DNA from: CAIVVT01 sp963757265
GTDB lineage: Bacteria > Acidobacteriota > Terriglobia > Bryobacterales > Bryobacteraceae
Assembly: GCA_963757265.1 (NCBI GenBank)
Contig: CAVWRA010000010.1
Coordinates: forward strand, 62,001-126,000
Direction of reading: 5' to 3'
DNA: 64,000 bases
How positions within the stretch are numbered: the first letter of the stretch is position 1; the number at the start of each line of letters is the position of its first letter. Below the pieces are notes generated by a model, which made no database searches, was not told the origin of the DNA, and saw only the letters and a program-made list of their open reading frames with translations. Both the position numbers and the translations under genes were made by a program. Below are positions 27,884 to 36,491 of the stretch, piece by piece.

Positions 27884-28867
27884 ATGATTATCGGATTCAT
27901 GCTGATCGTTCTGGCGGGGCTGATGAACGGCAGTTTCGCGACGCCCATGAAGCGGATGCACGGCTGGCAGTGGGAGCATTCCTGGCTGGTGTGGTCATTC
28001 GTGGGCTTGATCGTCGTGCCGCTGGCAGCGGTGCTGGCGACCGTCGCCCATCCGTGGGAGGTGTACACGAGCGCGCCGCCCGCCTCGGTCCTGCTGATCA
28101 TTGCATTGGGGCTGTTGTGGGGCGTGGCCGCGATCCTGTTCGGGCTGGGCGTCAGCCGCGTCGGATTGGCGATCGGGTTTGGTGTGATTCTTGGCATTTC
28201 GGCCGCGATGGGCGCGCTGATCCCGCTGCTTTTTCTGCACCGGGAAAGCCTGCTGCGGAGGGCCGGTTTGCTCACCATGGCCGGGGTTGTGCTGTTAGTG
28301 GTGGGAGTAGCGTGCTGCGCGTTCGCCGGGCGTCTGAGGGAATCTTCGCAGCCCGTGACCCGGGCGGGCCTTGTGATCTGCATTCTGAGCGGATTGGGCT
28401 CGGCGATGATCAACTTCGGCCTGGCCTTCGGCGCGCCCATTGCCGCGCGGGCGGAACAGACCGGGACCGCTCCGGCAAGCTCCTTGAACGCGATCTGGCC
28501 GCTGCTCCTGTTCGGCGCCTTTGTGGTGAATGCAGGTTACTGTGTCTACCTGATGCGCCGGCAGTCCGGGTTTGAGGCCTTTCGGCAAAGGCACGCGCTC
28601 GCCAACGTGGGCTGGGGAGCGGTGATGGGCATCCTGTGGATGGGCAGCAACCTGGCCTACGCGTACGGAAGCAGGCGCCTGGGTCCGCTGGGCCTGGCGG
28701 TCGGTTGGCCGATGATGATGGGATGCGTCGTTCTGACGGCGAATGGATGGGGGGTGGCGACAGGGGAGTGGCGCGGAGCCAGCGCCCGGGCGAAGACCCG
28801 GATTGCCGTGGGTGTATTGGCGCTGATCGCGGGAGTCGTGGTGACGGGCAGCGCGGGGACGACCTGA
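27884..28867 (+). CDS. RhaT-like sugar/H+ symporter family membrane protein
   Basis: 327 residues with about ten hydrophobic helices. The N-terminus IIGFMLIVLAGLMNGSFATPMK, with GWQWEHSWLVWSF after it, is the hallmark of the L-rhamnose/H+ symporter (RhaT) family in the drug/metabolite transporter superfamily. A later NLAYAYGSRRLGPLGLAVGWP motif fits the same family. Its ATG follows the UroD-family stop without a gap (TAA then ATG). Substrate is unproven; a deoxysugar or related monosaccharide is plausible. Confidence 0.85.
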   Translation: MIIGFMLIVLAGLMNGSFATPMKRMHGWQWEHSWLVWSFVGLIVVPLAAVLATVAHPWEVYTSAPPASVLLIIALGLLWGVAAILFGLGVSRVGLAIGFGVILGISAAMGALIPLLFLHRESLLRRAGLLTMAGVVLLVVGVACCAFAGRLRESSQPVTRAGLVICILSGLGSAMINFGLAFGAPIAARAEQTGTAPASSLNAIWPLLLFGAFVVNAGYCVYLMRRQSGFEAFRQRHALANVGWGAVMGILWMGSNLAYAYGSRRLGPLGLAVGWPMMMGCVVLTANGWGVATGEWRGASARAKTRIAVGVLALIAGVVVTGSAGTT

Positions 28868-28924
28868 GAACTGCCGAAGGCGGCGGTCTTATTCCGCCCC
28901 AGCGCTGGCTCATCGATGGGGCTG

Positions 28925-31465
28925 CTATCTGAGGCCGGTCGCCAGGTGGAGCTCCTCGAGCTCCTGCTCGATGGAGTAGGCGTATTGCCGGCCGTCGGGC
29001 GAGATGCGGATGCGCTGAATGCCGGTGGTCAGGCCGGTACGGTCCAGGGGGGCGACCTGCAGCAGCGGCGTGCGCGCGCCGGTCTTCCAATTCAGCCGGT
29101 AAACGCGGGCGGGCATTTCTCCGCGGGCGTAGACGAATAGCGAGTTTCCGTCCTGGCTCCAGCCGGCCAGGCGCTCGCCTTCCCGCAAGCCGGCCAGCGT
29201 CAGCGGCGCGTCTCCGTTGAGCGGATAAAGCTTGGGCGGGCCGCCCGTCAGGGAGACGAAGTACTGGTCTCCGAGGACGGGTCCGAGGCCGTCCATGCGC
29301 AGGCCCTCGGGGGTCAGCGGGCGCGGTTTGGCGGCGTGAATGTCGGTGGCGTAGCACCTTCGGCCGTGCCTCGGCTCGTGGCCGTCGAACCAGACGCGCT
29401 GGCCGTCGGCCATGAGACCGGCCAGGGCGATGCTGTAGCCGGGCACCGGAATCCGGGTTGTCTGGCCGGCCTCCAAGGGGGTGATGACGATGGCCTCGGG
29501 ATTGCTCTCCTCGACCATCACGAGCGAGCGGCCGTCGGGAGAGAAGACGGGCGCCGCGGCCTGGCCCAGCAGAACGGCCGGCGCGCCGCTGGTCTCGCGC
29601 AGATAGGCCACCGTCCGGTCGCCGGCGCCCTCGCCCGACTCGTCGAAGGAGACGTAACGGCCGTCGGCCGACAGAGCGCACAGCCGCGACCAGTCGAGCC
29701 ACGAGAGCTCGGTTTCAGGCGCGTTGGCGGGGCCGTGAAACAGCAATTTCATGCGCGCTTCCTGGTTGGTGAGAAGCACCCGGCCGTCCTTGGAGATATC
29801 CTGCAGGACCATGCTGACCGAGGAGCCGAACAGCACCCGCTCCTTTCCGCCGGGCGTGATGGCGCGCAGGTCGTAGCGCAGGCCGCTGCGCGTGGCCGTG
29901 AACCAGATTTCATCTCCCGCCGGCGACCAGGCGATGCCCTGCGCGGCGACGAATCCATCGGCCACGACGGTCTTGCGACCCTGCCGGTCGAGCAGCGCCA
30001 GGGCGCCACTGTTGTCGTTGCTCTGGGGATGGTCGAAGAAGGCGATGCGCGTGCCGTCGGGCGAGATGCGCGGCTCCGAAACGTAGCCGGCGGTGCGGTA
30101 CAGGACGTGCCCGGAGGGGTATTCGAGGACGCTACCCATGTCGGTCTCGCGCACGATCAGCATCTGGTTCCCGTCGGGCGCAAACTCGGCGAAGTCAACG
30201 TGGTCCTGCAATACGCGGGGCTTGCCGGTGGCGAGCGGGGCGAGGGCCAGCGTTCCGGCTGGAGCAAAGCCGTTGGCGATGGCGTGGGGGTTCTGGCTCA
30301 AGGCGAGTTCGCCGGTCGAGGAGACGGAATGCAGCTCCGTGTTGGGGAAACCCAGCGGGCGCGAGCCCGGGCTGTCGAAACGGGCGGTGAAGACTTCGCT
30401 GGGCTCATCCTCCCACTTGGCGCTATAGACCGCGCTCTGGCCGTCGGGGGTGAAACGGGCGGTCCGAATCACGCCCCGGCGGAACGTCAGGCGATGGAAC
30501 GTGACCGCCGGCGCCGGCCGCACAGTAATGTAAACCAGCAGCCCCGCGCCCACCAGAATGAGCACTGTGACGAGCCACGGCAGCCGGTACGCCGGCCTGC
30601 GCCCCACGGCCGCCGCGGCCGGCATTCCCTCCGTCTGCGTGATCGCGTCCAGTGCGAAGATGATGTCGCGGGCGGACTGGAAACGCTGCTCCGGACTCTT
30701 TTCGAGGCAATGGGAGACGATGCGGCGCAGGGCCGGATTGGAGACGCTGTCGAGGTCGGGCTCCTTGGTGAGAACGGCGGTGAACAGATCCACCGTCGAA
30801 TCGCCCTTGAACGCCCGTTCGCCGGTCAGCATCTCGAGCAGCACGCAGCCGAAGCTGAACAGGTCGGTGCGCTGGTTGACGGGCTGCCCGCAGGCCTGTT
30901 CCGGAGACATGTAAGCCACAGTGCCCAGCACGGCGCCGGTGCCCGACGCGAAGCTCTGCGTGGGCGAATCTCCGGAGGGCGCGGCGGCGGCGGCTTTGGC
31001 CAGCCCGAAATCCAGGATTTTGACGTGGCCGTCGCGGGTGAGGAACAGGTTGTCGGGCTTGATGTCCCTGTGGACGATGCCTTTGGCGTGCGCGGCGGCC
31101 AGTCCGGCGGCGATCTGGCGGGCGTAATCGATGGCCCGGCCGGGAGTGAGCCGACCGCGGTTCAGGCGATCGCGCAGCGTCTCGCCGGTCAGGAGCTCGG
31201 CCACCAGATAGGGGCATTGCTCGTGCGTGCCGATGTCATAGATGGCCAGGATATTGGGATGATTCAGAGCGCCAGCGGACCGGGCTTCCAACTGGAAGCG
31301 GCGCAAGCGGTCGGAGTCCTGGGCGAAGGACTCCGGCAGGATCTTGACGGCGACATCGCGCTGCAGGCGCGTGTCGCGCGCTTTGTACACCTCACCCATG
31401 CCGCCGGCGCCGATCGGGGCGACGATCTCGTAGGGTCCCAGACGGATGCCCGTGGTGAATTGCAT
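28925..31465 (-). CDS. Ser/Thr protein kinase with transmembrane helix and PD40/WD40-like beta-propeller
   Basis: 846 residues. The Hanks-type kinase domain is complete: Gly loop GAGGMG (19-24), ATP Lys K41 in VAVK, catalytic HRDIKPDN with D134, and DFG at 152-154 followed by a MSPEQ activation-region motif. A helix at about 294-315 (LVTVLILVGAGLLVYITV) separates it from a large extracytoplasmic domain made of PD40/TolB-like repeats (for example PDGTRIAFFDHPQSN, SADGRYVSFDESGEG and SPDGRSLVMVEES). This is the common Acidobacteria receptor-kinase layout, likely sensing periplasmic ligands. It is convergent with the RhaT-like gene and monocistronic. Confidence 0.92.
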   Translation of the reverse strand: MQFTTGIRLGPYEIVAPIGAGGMGEVYKARDTRLQRDVAVKILPESFAQDSDRLRRFQLEARSAGALNHPNILAIYDIGTHEQCPYLVAELLTGETLRDRLNRGRLTPGRAIDYARQIAAGLAAAHAKGIVHRDIKPDNLFLTRDGHVKILDFGLAKAAAAAPSGDSPTQSFASGTGAVLGTVAYMSPEQACGQPVNQRTDLFSFGCVLLEMLTGERAFKGDSTVDLFTAVLTKEPDLDSVSNPALRRIVSHCLEKSPEQRFQSARDIIFALDAITQTEGMPAAAAVGRRPAYRLPWLVTVLILVGAGLLVYITVRPAPAVTFHRLTFRRGVIRTARFTPDGQSAVYSAKWEDEPSEVFTARFDSPGSRPLGFPNTELHSVSSTGELALSQNPHAIANGFAPAGTLALAPLATGKPRVLQDHVDFAEFAPDGNQMLIVRETDMGSVLEYPSGHVLYRTAGYVSEPRISPDGTRIAFFDHPQSNDNSGALALLDRQGRKTVVADGFVAAQGIAWSPAGDEIWFTATRSGLRYDLRAITPGGKERVLFGSSVSMVLQDISKDGRVLLTNQEARMKLLFHGPANAPETELSWLDWSRLCALSADGRYVSFDESGEGAGDRTVAYLRETSGAPAVLLGQAAAPVFSPDGRSLVMVEESNPEAIVITPLEAGQTTRIPVPGYSIALAGLMADGQRVWFDGHEPRHGRRCYATDIHAAKPRPLTPEGLRMDGLGPVLGDQYFVSLTGGPPKLYPLNGDAPLTLAGLREGERLAGWSQDGNSLFVYARGEMPARVYRLNWKTGARTPLLQVAPLDRTGLTTGIQRIRISPDGRQYAYSIEQELEELHLATGLR

Positions 31466-31609
31466 CTCAGCCTATCTGTGTGATTTTAGCCTACCGTTCA
31501 GGGTAATACCGGGATCTTTGAGGAACTCCGCGGGCGGCGGCCGATCGATGCGCGGTGCCGGACGAGCGCAGTCGCTCCGCAGTCACGCTACCCTGTTGGA
31601 AGATCCCGC

Positions 31610-31903
31610 ATGGCCGGCCTGAAACGCTCATGGGTCCGCAGCCTGGTGCTGTTCGCCGCAGGGCTGTTGACGCTGTACATCGGCGACAACCTGGTGCTGC
31701 GCTTTCGGATCTGGAGGAACCTGCAACCCTACGGCTCGGTGCCGGTGAAGCGCTACCTGGCGATCAAACACAAGGACCAGCGGGTGGAGTTTGTCTCCAC
31801 CGATCCCCAACAGCGGCCCTGCGCCAACTCGCTGCTGCCCCAATTGGGATACAAGCCGTGCTGGTACGTCGGGCGCACGACGGTCGAACGGATCGACATG
31901 TGA
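31610..31903 (+). CDS. Small membrane-anchored protein, unknown
   Basis: 97 residues. One N-terminal helix (SLVLFAAGLLTLYIGDNLVLRF) is followed by a soluble domain with LQPYGSVPVKRYLAIKHKD, then RPCANSLLPQLGYKPCWYV with two Cys that could form a disulfide, and a C-terminal tail ERIDM. The pattern recurs as a conserved hypothetical in Acidobacteria (from memory). It is probably an inner-membrane protein with a periplasmic domain. No functional clue comes from its neighbours, a kinase and a DUF1080 protein. Confidence 0.75.
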   Translation: MAGLKRSWVRSLVLFAAGLLTLYIGDNLVLRFRIWRNLQPYGSVPVKRYLAIKHKDQRVEFVSTDPQQRPCANSLLPQLGYKPCWYVGRTTVERIDM

Positions 31904-31931
31904 GCCGCGGGCGGCGGATCACTTCCAGGGG

Positions 31932-32690
31932 TTACTTCCAGATGACCGGGCCCTGATCCAAATGCCGGAACCAGATGTTGCGGAAGCGCATCTTGGTGGT
32001 CGGCGCGCCGGGGAAGCCGCTGTGATCCTGCAACAGGACGGGGCCCTCGGGGCAGCCCTTGTCCTGGCCGCTACGGGCGATGCTCATGTGGTCCTGGACC
32101 AGGACGCCGTTCAGGAGCACGGTGACGGTGGCCAGATCGGTGACATTGCCGAAAGCGTCGCAGCGCGGGGCGTGGAAGACGATGTCGTAGGTCAACCATT
32201 GCTGGGGCGGACGCGCGGGGTTCACCAGCGGCGCGGCCTGACCGTACAACGAGCCGACGGCGCCCTCGGCGTAGGTCGGATTCTGGTAGGAGTCGAGAAT
32301 CTGGATCTCCCATTTGGCGTGCAGGTAGACGCCGCTGTTGCCGCGCAGCTGGCTATGCTGCTCGGGCATGTTGGGCGGCATGAACTCGAGGTGGATCTGG
32401 GCGTCGCGGAAGGTCTCCTTTGAGACCATGTCGCCGACGCCGGTGAGGCAGGCCATGACGCCGTCCTCGACGCTGCATCGGCAACGCTCGCCATCCTTGG
32501 CGCGGACCCAGTGGGAAACGTCCTTGCCATCGAACAGAACCACGGCGTCAGAGGGCGGGACGGTGGCCGAGCCGGGATCTACTGCGCGGGGCTGCGGGCC
32601 CTCGTCTCTAGGCGGGGCGGCGAGGAGCAGGCCGGCCCCCAGGCAGCCTACGGAGAAGATGCAGAAGATGCGTCGGATCATGACGTACAT
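31932..32690 (-). CDS. DUF1080 (3-keto-disaccharide hydrolase-like) exported protein
   Basis: 252 residues with a signal peptide (FCIFSVGCLGAGLLLAA). The concanavalin-like DUF1080 domain opens with VVLFDGKDVSHWVRAKDG and shows FRDAQIHLEFMPPN, RGNSGVYLHAKWEIQILDSYQNPTY, WLTYDIVFHAPR and VTVLLNGVLVQDH, ending GPVLLQDHSG and MRFRNIWFRHL. Some family members hydrolyse 3-keto-disaccharides produced by Gfo/Idh/MocA or FAD sugar oxidases. Location is likely periplasmic. It lies just outside the left edge of the interrupted dispersed repeat. Confidence 0.88.
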   Translation of the reverse strand: MYVMIRRIFCIFSVGCLGAGLLLAAPPRDEGPQPRAVDPGSATVPPSDAVVLFDGKDVSHWVRAKDGERCRCSVEDGVMACLTGVGDMVSKETFRDAQIHLEFMPPNMPEQHSQLRGNSGVYLHAKWEIQILDSYQNPTYAEGAVGSLYGQAAPLVNPARPPQQWLTYDIVFHAPRCDAFGNVTDLATVTVLLNGVLVQDHMSIARSGQDKGCPEGPVLLQDHSGFPGAPTTKMRFRNIWFRHLDQGPVIWK

Positions 32691-32724
32691 CCTAGCGCCT
32701 CGGAACCCGGGCCGGCGGAGCTGG

Positions 32725-32778
32725 TGGCTTGTCGCAAAGAAATCGTTAGCGCAGCCGTCGCCCTCACGGTCGCGGCTT
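32725..32778. repeat. Dispersed repeat copy B, left part
   Basis: GCTTGTCGCAAAGAAATCG followed by TTAGCGCAGCCGTCG and CTCACGGTCGCGGCT aligns with 1701-1751 of copy A. The match stops at the left boundary of the IS110-type element and resumes at 34337. Confidence 0.7.
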
Positions 32779-32789
32779 CCATGAGAAGG

Positions 32790-33128
32790 CTGCCCCGGTC
32801 AAGGGTTTTTTCTCAAATTCTTTCCTGCCGCTGTTGGCCGACCGACGGGAGGCGCCGCGGCGTCCTCGCGTCTTCCTATTCTCAGCACTGCTCTGTTCTG
32901 CCGCCTGTTCCCGGCAATGCTCTGTTGTCTGTTCCGCCACCGCCGGATCGCCCTGCTTCCATTCGCACTCTTGATGGAGCGGTTTGCTCCGGTGCCAGTT
33001 GGGGTCCTCAATTTCGAACGGGTGCTGCCATCTCTGTGCCGAAGTGGCGCCCCCGTTTCCAGGAACGCTCTTCCGCCGCGACCTCGCAGTCACCCGAACC
33101 CGGCGATTTGCATCACACTCCAATCCAT
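32790..33128 (-). ncRNA. Predicted bridge RNA (seekRNA) region of the IS110-family element
   Basis: About 340 bp between the transposase stop and the end of the element. IS110-family elements express a structured non-coding RNA that guides the recombinase, and in the IS1111 subgroup it comes from the end downstream of the transposase, as here. A 9-nt block GCCGCGACC at 33075-33083 equals the reverse complement of the left target flank (32768-32776), a possible guide match. A 119-residue minus-strand ORF (to 33123) also fills this region but resembles nothing recognised. Exact RNA ends were not determined. Confidence 0.35.
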
Positions 33129-34244
33129 TTAAGCTGCCGCTCGTTTCAAACGCGAGCGGGCGTTGCTGTTGCGGAGCGGCTCATAGACTTCGCCCGTGGT
33201 CCACAATCGATGCAGCAGCACGGCCAGTTTCCGCGCCACCGCGACGATGGCCCGCTTCTTGGCGTTCTTGCCGCCGCGCACGGCCAGCTTCAGCCCCCAG
33301 CGCCGCAGGTCCGTGTCCGGCCCGCGCCAGCCCAGAATGTAATGCGCGCCCTGCACCAGCATGGTCCGCAGATAGATGTCGCCTTCCTTGGTGATGCGCA
33401 GCTGCGGCTGGCTCTGGCCCGACTCGCTGCGCCTGGGCCGCAGGCCCACGTAGCAGCCCACGTCACGGCTTTTTTGAAAGCGCTCGCGGTCTTCCACCGT
33501 CAAGATAAATGTCAGAGCGATCAAAGTCCCGACTCCGCTCACCTGCTTGAGGAGTTGGGTTTCCGGGTATTGTTCCCGGGCGATCTGCTCCAGTTGCTGG
33601 TCCAACGCGTGGATCTTCACCGTCATCGATTCCACCTGCTCCAGCAGCGGTTTTAGCGCCGCCTGCAAGTCGCCGGGCAGCGCCTCCAGCCGCGCCGTTC
33701 CCAGATTGTCGGCGTCGCAGGCCGGCAGCCGCTCGCCGGTGGCCTTCACCAGTCCGCGCGCCGCGTTGATCAGCGCCGTGCGCGCCTCCACGAGCGTCGC
33801 GCGGACCCGGATCGTCATCAGGTCCCGCTGCGCTTTCGCGCTGCGATGGCGGATCGGATGCAGCAACTGCGGATCGACGCGCGCCAGCCGCGCCAGCGTC
33901 TGCGCATCCAACCGGTCGTCCTTGCGACTGCTGTGGCTGATCAGCCGCACCTGGCGCGCGTTGGCCACGATCACCTCATGGCCCAGCTGGCTCAGCAGGC
34001 GGCTCACCCACGGCGAGTGCGTGCCCACCTCGAGCGCGATCCGGCAGCGCGGCCGCGCGCCGAAGGCCTGGCACAGCCCCTTCTTCGTCGTCGCCGCGCT
34101 GGCCTCCCGCACTACCTCGCCCCGCTCGTTGAGCACGCAATAGCGACTGCTTTTGTCGCCCAGGTCCAGGCCGATCGTGATCGGCCCGCGCGGGCCTGCG
34201 GACTCACCTTTCGGTCTCCGTTTCACAGTGGTATTCTGCTTCAT
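33129..34244 (-). CDS. IS110 family transposase (DEDD RuvC-like plus Ser-type C-terminal domain)
   Basis: 371 residues from ATG 34244; a 12-residue longer in-frame start exists at 34280. The N-terminal RuvC-like DEDD domain shows ITIGLDLGDKSS, IALEVGTHSPW and SRKDDRLDAQTLARL with the expected acidic residues. A helical linker leads to the Transposase_20 domain (LLKQVSGVGTLIALTFI, CYVGLRPRRSESGQ), where the SESG segment likely supplies the catalytic Ser. Length and domain order are those of an intact IS110-family recombinase, with no frameshift seen. It needs a bridge RNA for target choice in characterised relatives. Confidence 0.92.
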   Translation of the reverse strand: MKQNTTVKRRPKGESAGPRGPITIGLDLGDKSSRYCVLNERGEVVREASAATTKKGLCQAFGARPRCRIALEVGTHSPWVSRLLSQLGHEVIVANARQVRLISHSSRKDDRLDAQTLARLARVDPQLLHPIRHRSAKAQRDLMTIRVRATLVEARTALINAARGLVKATGERLPACDADNLGTARLEALPGDLQAALKPLLEQVESMTVKIHALDQQLEQIAREQYPETQLLKQVSGVGTLIALTFILTVEDRERFQKSRDVGCYVGLRPRRSESGQSQPQLRITKEGDIYLRTMLVQGAHYILGWRGPDTDLRRWGLKLAVRGGKNAKKRAIVAVARKLAVLLHRLWTTGEVYEPLRNSNARSRLKRAAA

Positions 34245-34336
34245 GGCCGGTCTCCTTTTGCACTTCGAGTGCGCAACCATTGGGAGCTTAACGCATCCCG
34301 CCGGGGGCCGGCCTTCTCATTCCATCTCTGAAACGT

Positions 34337-34487
34337 GCGGCTCAGTAACACGACCGCTCCTTTTAGTCGCGGCTCCGTTAGACGGTCGAGGCTCTGAAAG
34401 CTGCGGCCGCAATGCGAGTATTCTGTGCGGCGAGCCTCATTGACTGGTTTTGCGCATGCTAACGAAGTCACCACGACACGCCACGAG
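34337..34487. repeat. Dispersed repeat copy B, right part
   Basis: Resumes the match to copy A at GCGGCTCAGTAACACGACCG and continues through AGTCGCGGCTCCGTTAGACG, GTATTCTGTGCGGCGA, TGACTGGTTTTGCGCATGCT and ACACGCCACGAG. It carries about one and a half of the 19-bp units seen three and a half times in copy A. Confidence 0.7.
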
Positions 34488-34655
34488 TGAAGTGATCCAG
34501 GCACGCACCGTCCGCCCTGGGTAGTTTCCCGGCCTTTCCCGCAGGGGTATTGGAGGGGCTGATAGACGCCAAAGACGGCGGTGGGTCAGTTCGGAATGTA
34601 TGGCAGTTGGGAATTATTCCATCGCGCGAACCGAACACCCAGAGCAAACACAGCC

Positions 34656-35165
34656 TCATGGGATCGCTATCAACAGGCCGCCGCTTATTCCAAGCGATTG
34701 CTCATGCCCCCGCCCAAAGTTGTACTCGTAGCCCGGTTCGAGGTACCAACCGAATCTATGCTTCGCGGAGGGCCAGAACATAAAATCCAGCACGACTTCA
34801 CCGCTGACGGAGTTCGTTGTCATGCTGTATTTCGTCGTATGAACCCACTCCGGACCAAGACCCAACATGAACTCCGCTTTTTTCGAGAGCGTCCAAGGCT
34901 TCTTGAACAGTAGGTCGGCGTCCCATTCTGTCGAGTGACGGGTGAAAAGCGGCGTAACTCCTGCCTCAATTTCCAGCCAGTTCTCTATCGGCGTGACTTC
35001 AACCGCGACGTTGGGGCCGAGGCTCGATCCGCCGTCTTTGACATTCCAGTCAGCAGCTCCCCCAAGCTCCAGCACTGCGGCGGGTTCTTTGTCAACCGAT
35101 TGCGCGAAGGCGTTTCCGGCGCAGAGAAACAAAGCTGCTATCAAGAGGGGTTTTGTCGCGTTCAC
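34656..35165 (-). CDS. Outer-membrane beta-barrel-like exported protein, unknown
   Basis: 169 residues from GTG 35165, chosen because GGGGGGAC lies 7 nt upstream and the signal peptide (ATKPLLIAALFLCAGNAFAQS) then starts at once. A longer frame reaches 35258. The mature part alternates hydrophobic and polar residues in strands (AVEVTPIENWLEIEAGVT, FMLGLGPEWVHTTKY, SGEVVLDFMFWPS, RFGWYLEPGYEYNFGRG), ending GISGGLLIAIP. It resembles small 8-stranded outer-membrane barrels. Specific function is unknown. It stands alone, not in an obvious operon. Confidence 0.65.
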   Translation of the reverse strand: MNATKPLLIAALFLCAGNAFAQSVDKEPAAVLELGGAADWNVKDGGSSLGPNVAVEVTPIENWLEIEAGVTPLFTRHSTEWDADLLFKKPWTLSKKAEFMLGLGPEWVHTTKYSMTTNSVSGEVVLDFMFWPSAKHRFGWYLEPGYEYNFGRGHEQSLGISGGLLIAIP

Positions 35166-35461
35166 TGGATGTCCCCCCAACGTCGCAACGATCTGCACCA
35201 TCATGCGAAAAACGGTAGCATGCGCCGTTCCGAGCGACCCTGTCAAGCTGGCCGTCATGCTAAATTGACCAGCTGCCCCAAGAACAGAATTAGAGGAATA
35301 AAGCCAATTTACCGGTTTTTTGTTTAGAATTAGCGGCTTACATCGGCCATCGTACGGTTTTCAGGGCGTGCATTCGAATTTCAAAGAACGTGAGCAGCTG
35401 GTAAATGCAGCGACCTTTTCGCTTCAGGATACTCCCCGACGTCAAGCGATTTTCGACCGGA

Positions 35462-36433
35462 TCAGCGCAGCAGTTCTTCCAGGGTGATGACTTCCGTGCC
35501 CAGCTTTTGGACGACACGGGCGGCGGCGTGCAGGCCGAGCTCGGCGGCGAGGGGCAGAGTGGCTCCGGCGGCGACGGCGACGGCGAGCGTGGCCAGGACG
35601 GTGTCGCCGGCGCCGGTGACGTCGTAGACGCTGCGGGCCAGAGCGGCAAAGTGGCGCGGGTCGTGACCGGGCTCGAAGAGCGTCATTCCGTCGGCGCCTT
35701 CCGTGACCAGCAGGGCGGCGCCGCCCAGGCTCGGGAGGACCACAGCCGCGGCGGCCAGGGTGTCCTGGTGGTTTAGAACCGGACGACCGGCGAGAAGGCC
35801 GAGCTCGAGGCGATTGGGCTTGAGCAGAGTGACACCTTGCCAGGGGGCCGGGGAGGCTGTCTTGGGGTCGGCGAGGACGGGCTTTCCGCCGGCGCGGGCG
35901 AGTTCGATCAGGCGCGGGACGAGCTCGGCGGCGAGCACGCCTTTGCCATAGTCGGAGAGCACGACGGCATCGGATTGGGGCACGGCGGATTCAAATCTGG
36001 CCAGGAGCGCGGCGGCGGTTTCCGCCGAGAGGGGGGCCGTGGATTCATCGTCCAGACGCACGACCTGCTGCTGATGGGCCACGACGCGGGTCTTGACGGA
36101 AGTCGGGCGGGCGGGGTCGGCGAGCAGGGAAGCCGCGGAAACGCCCTTCAGCTCCAGGCAGCGGGCGAGCGCGGCGGCGGCCTCATCGCGGCCCGTGACG
36201 CCCAGGAGCGTAACCGATGCGCCCAGCGCGGCGATGTTGGCGGCGGTGTTGGCCGCGCCGCCGGGGGCAGCGACCTCGCGCGTCTTATGGACGATGGGGA
36301 CCGGGGCCTCGGGCGAAATGCGCGAAACGGAGCCGTAGATGTAGCGGTCGAGCATGACGTCGCCGACGACGAGGAGACGGGTGGAGGGGAAGCGCTGAAG
36401 CAGGGCGGCGTGAGGAGAGATGGAAGCAGGCAC
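35462..36433 (-). CDS. rfaE1: D-glycero-beta-D-manno-heptose-7-phosphate kinase
   Basis: 323 residues of a PfkB/ribokinase-fold kinase. The HldE/RfaE1 hallmark LVVGDVMLDRYIYGSVSRIS with PEAPVPIV is present near the N-terminus, followed by GGAANTAANIAALGA and the C-terminal PfkB signature DVTGAGDTVLATLAVAVAAG with the catalytic Asp. It phosphorylates heptose-7-phosphate at O-1 on the ADP-heptose route for LPS core. The nucleotidyltransferase domain of bifunctional HldE is absent. GTG 36433 is chosen for the upstream GAGGAG; ATG 36460 is possible. Inverted-repeat copy 2 ends 59 bp upstream. Confidence 0.87.
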   Translation of the reverse strand: MPASISPHAALLQRFPSTRLLVVGDVMLDRYIYGSVSRISPEAPVPIVHKTREVAAPGGAANTAANIAALGASVTLLGVTGRDEAAAALARCLELKGVSAASLLADPARPTSVKTRVVAHQQQVVRLDDESTAPLSAETAAALLARFESAVPQSDAVVLSDYGKGVLAAELVPRLIELARAGGKPVLADPKTASPAPWQGVTLLKPNRLELGLLAGRPVLNHQDTLAAAAVVLPSLGGAALLVTEGADGMTLFEPGHDPRHFAALARSVYDVTGAGDTVLATLAVAVAAGATLPLAAELGLHAAARVVQKLGTEVITLEELLR

Positions 36434-36491
36434 GAGGCGAACTCCTCTCCATGTTTGCACGGCTCAAGCGGGCCTGGCGTGCGGGGGATTT

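Larger units (their letters stand above)
32781..34320 (-). mobile_element. IS110-family (IS1111-like) insertion sequence
   Basis: The single transposase is flanked by inverted repeats: ATGAGAAGGC plus TGCCCCGG at 32781-32798, and GCCTTCTCAT at 34311-34320 preceded by CCGGGGGCC. The outer boundary can be set independently because the element splits a dispersed repeat; its two halves meet at GCGGCT on each side (about 32777 and 34337). So the IRs are subterminal, with a few extra bases outside. Long non-coding sequence lies downstream of the transposase and little upstream, the arrangement of the IS1111 subgroup. No clear target duplication beyond GCGGCT is seen. Confidence 0.75.

Noticed and set aside
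28410..29702. 430-codon minus-strand frame overlapping the RhaT-like and kinase genes
   Set aside because: It crosses the convergent ends of two well-supported genes and is Arg/Pro-rich without domains.
29336..31483. 715-codon plus-strand frame
   Set aside because: It is antisense to the Ser/Thr kinase gene and has no recognisable domain.
32764..33123. 119-codon minus-strand frame in the non-coding end of the IS110-family element
   Set aside because: It has no family similarity and covers the region expected to encode the bridge RNA. It also begins outside the element boundary at its 3' end.
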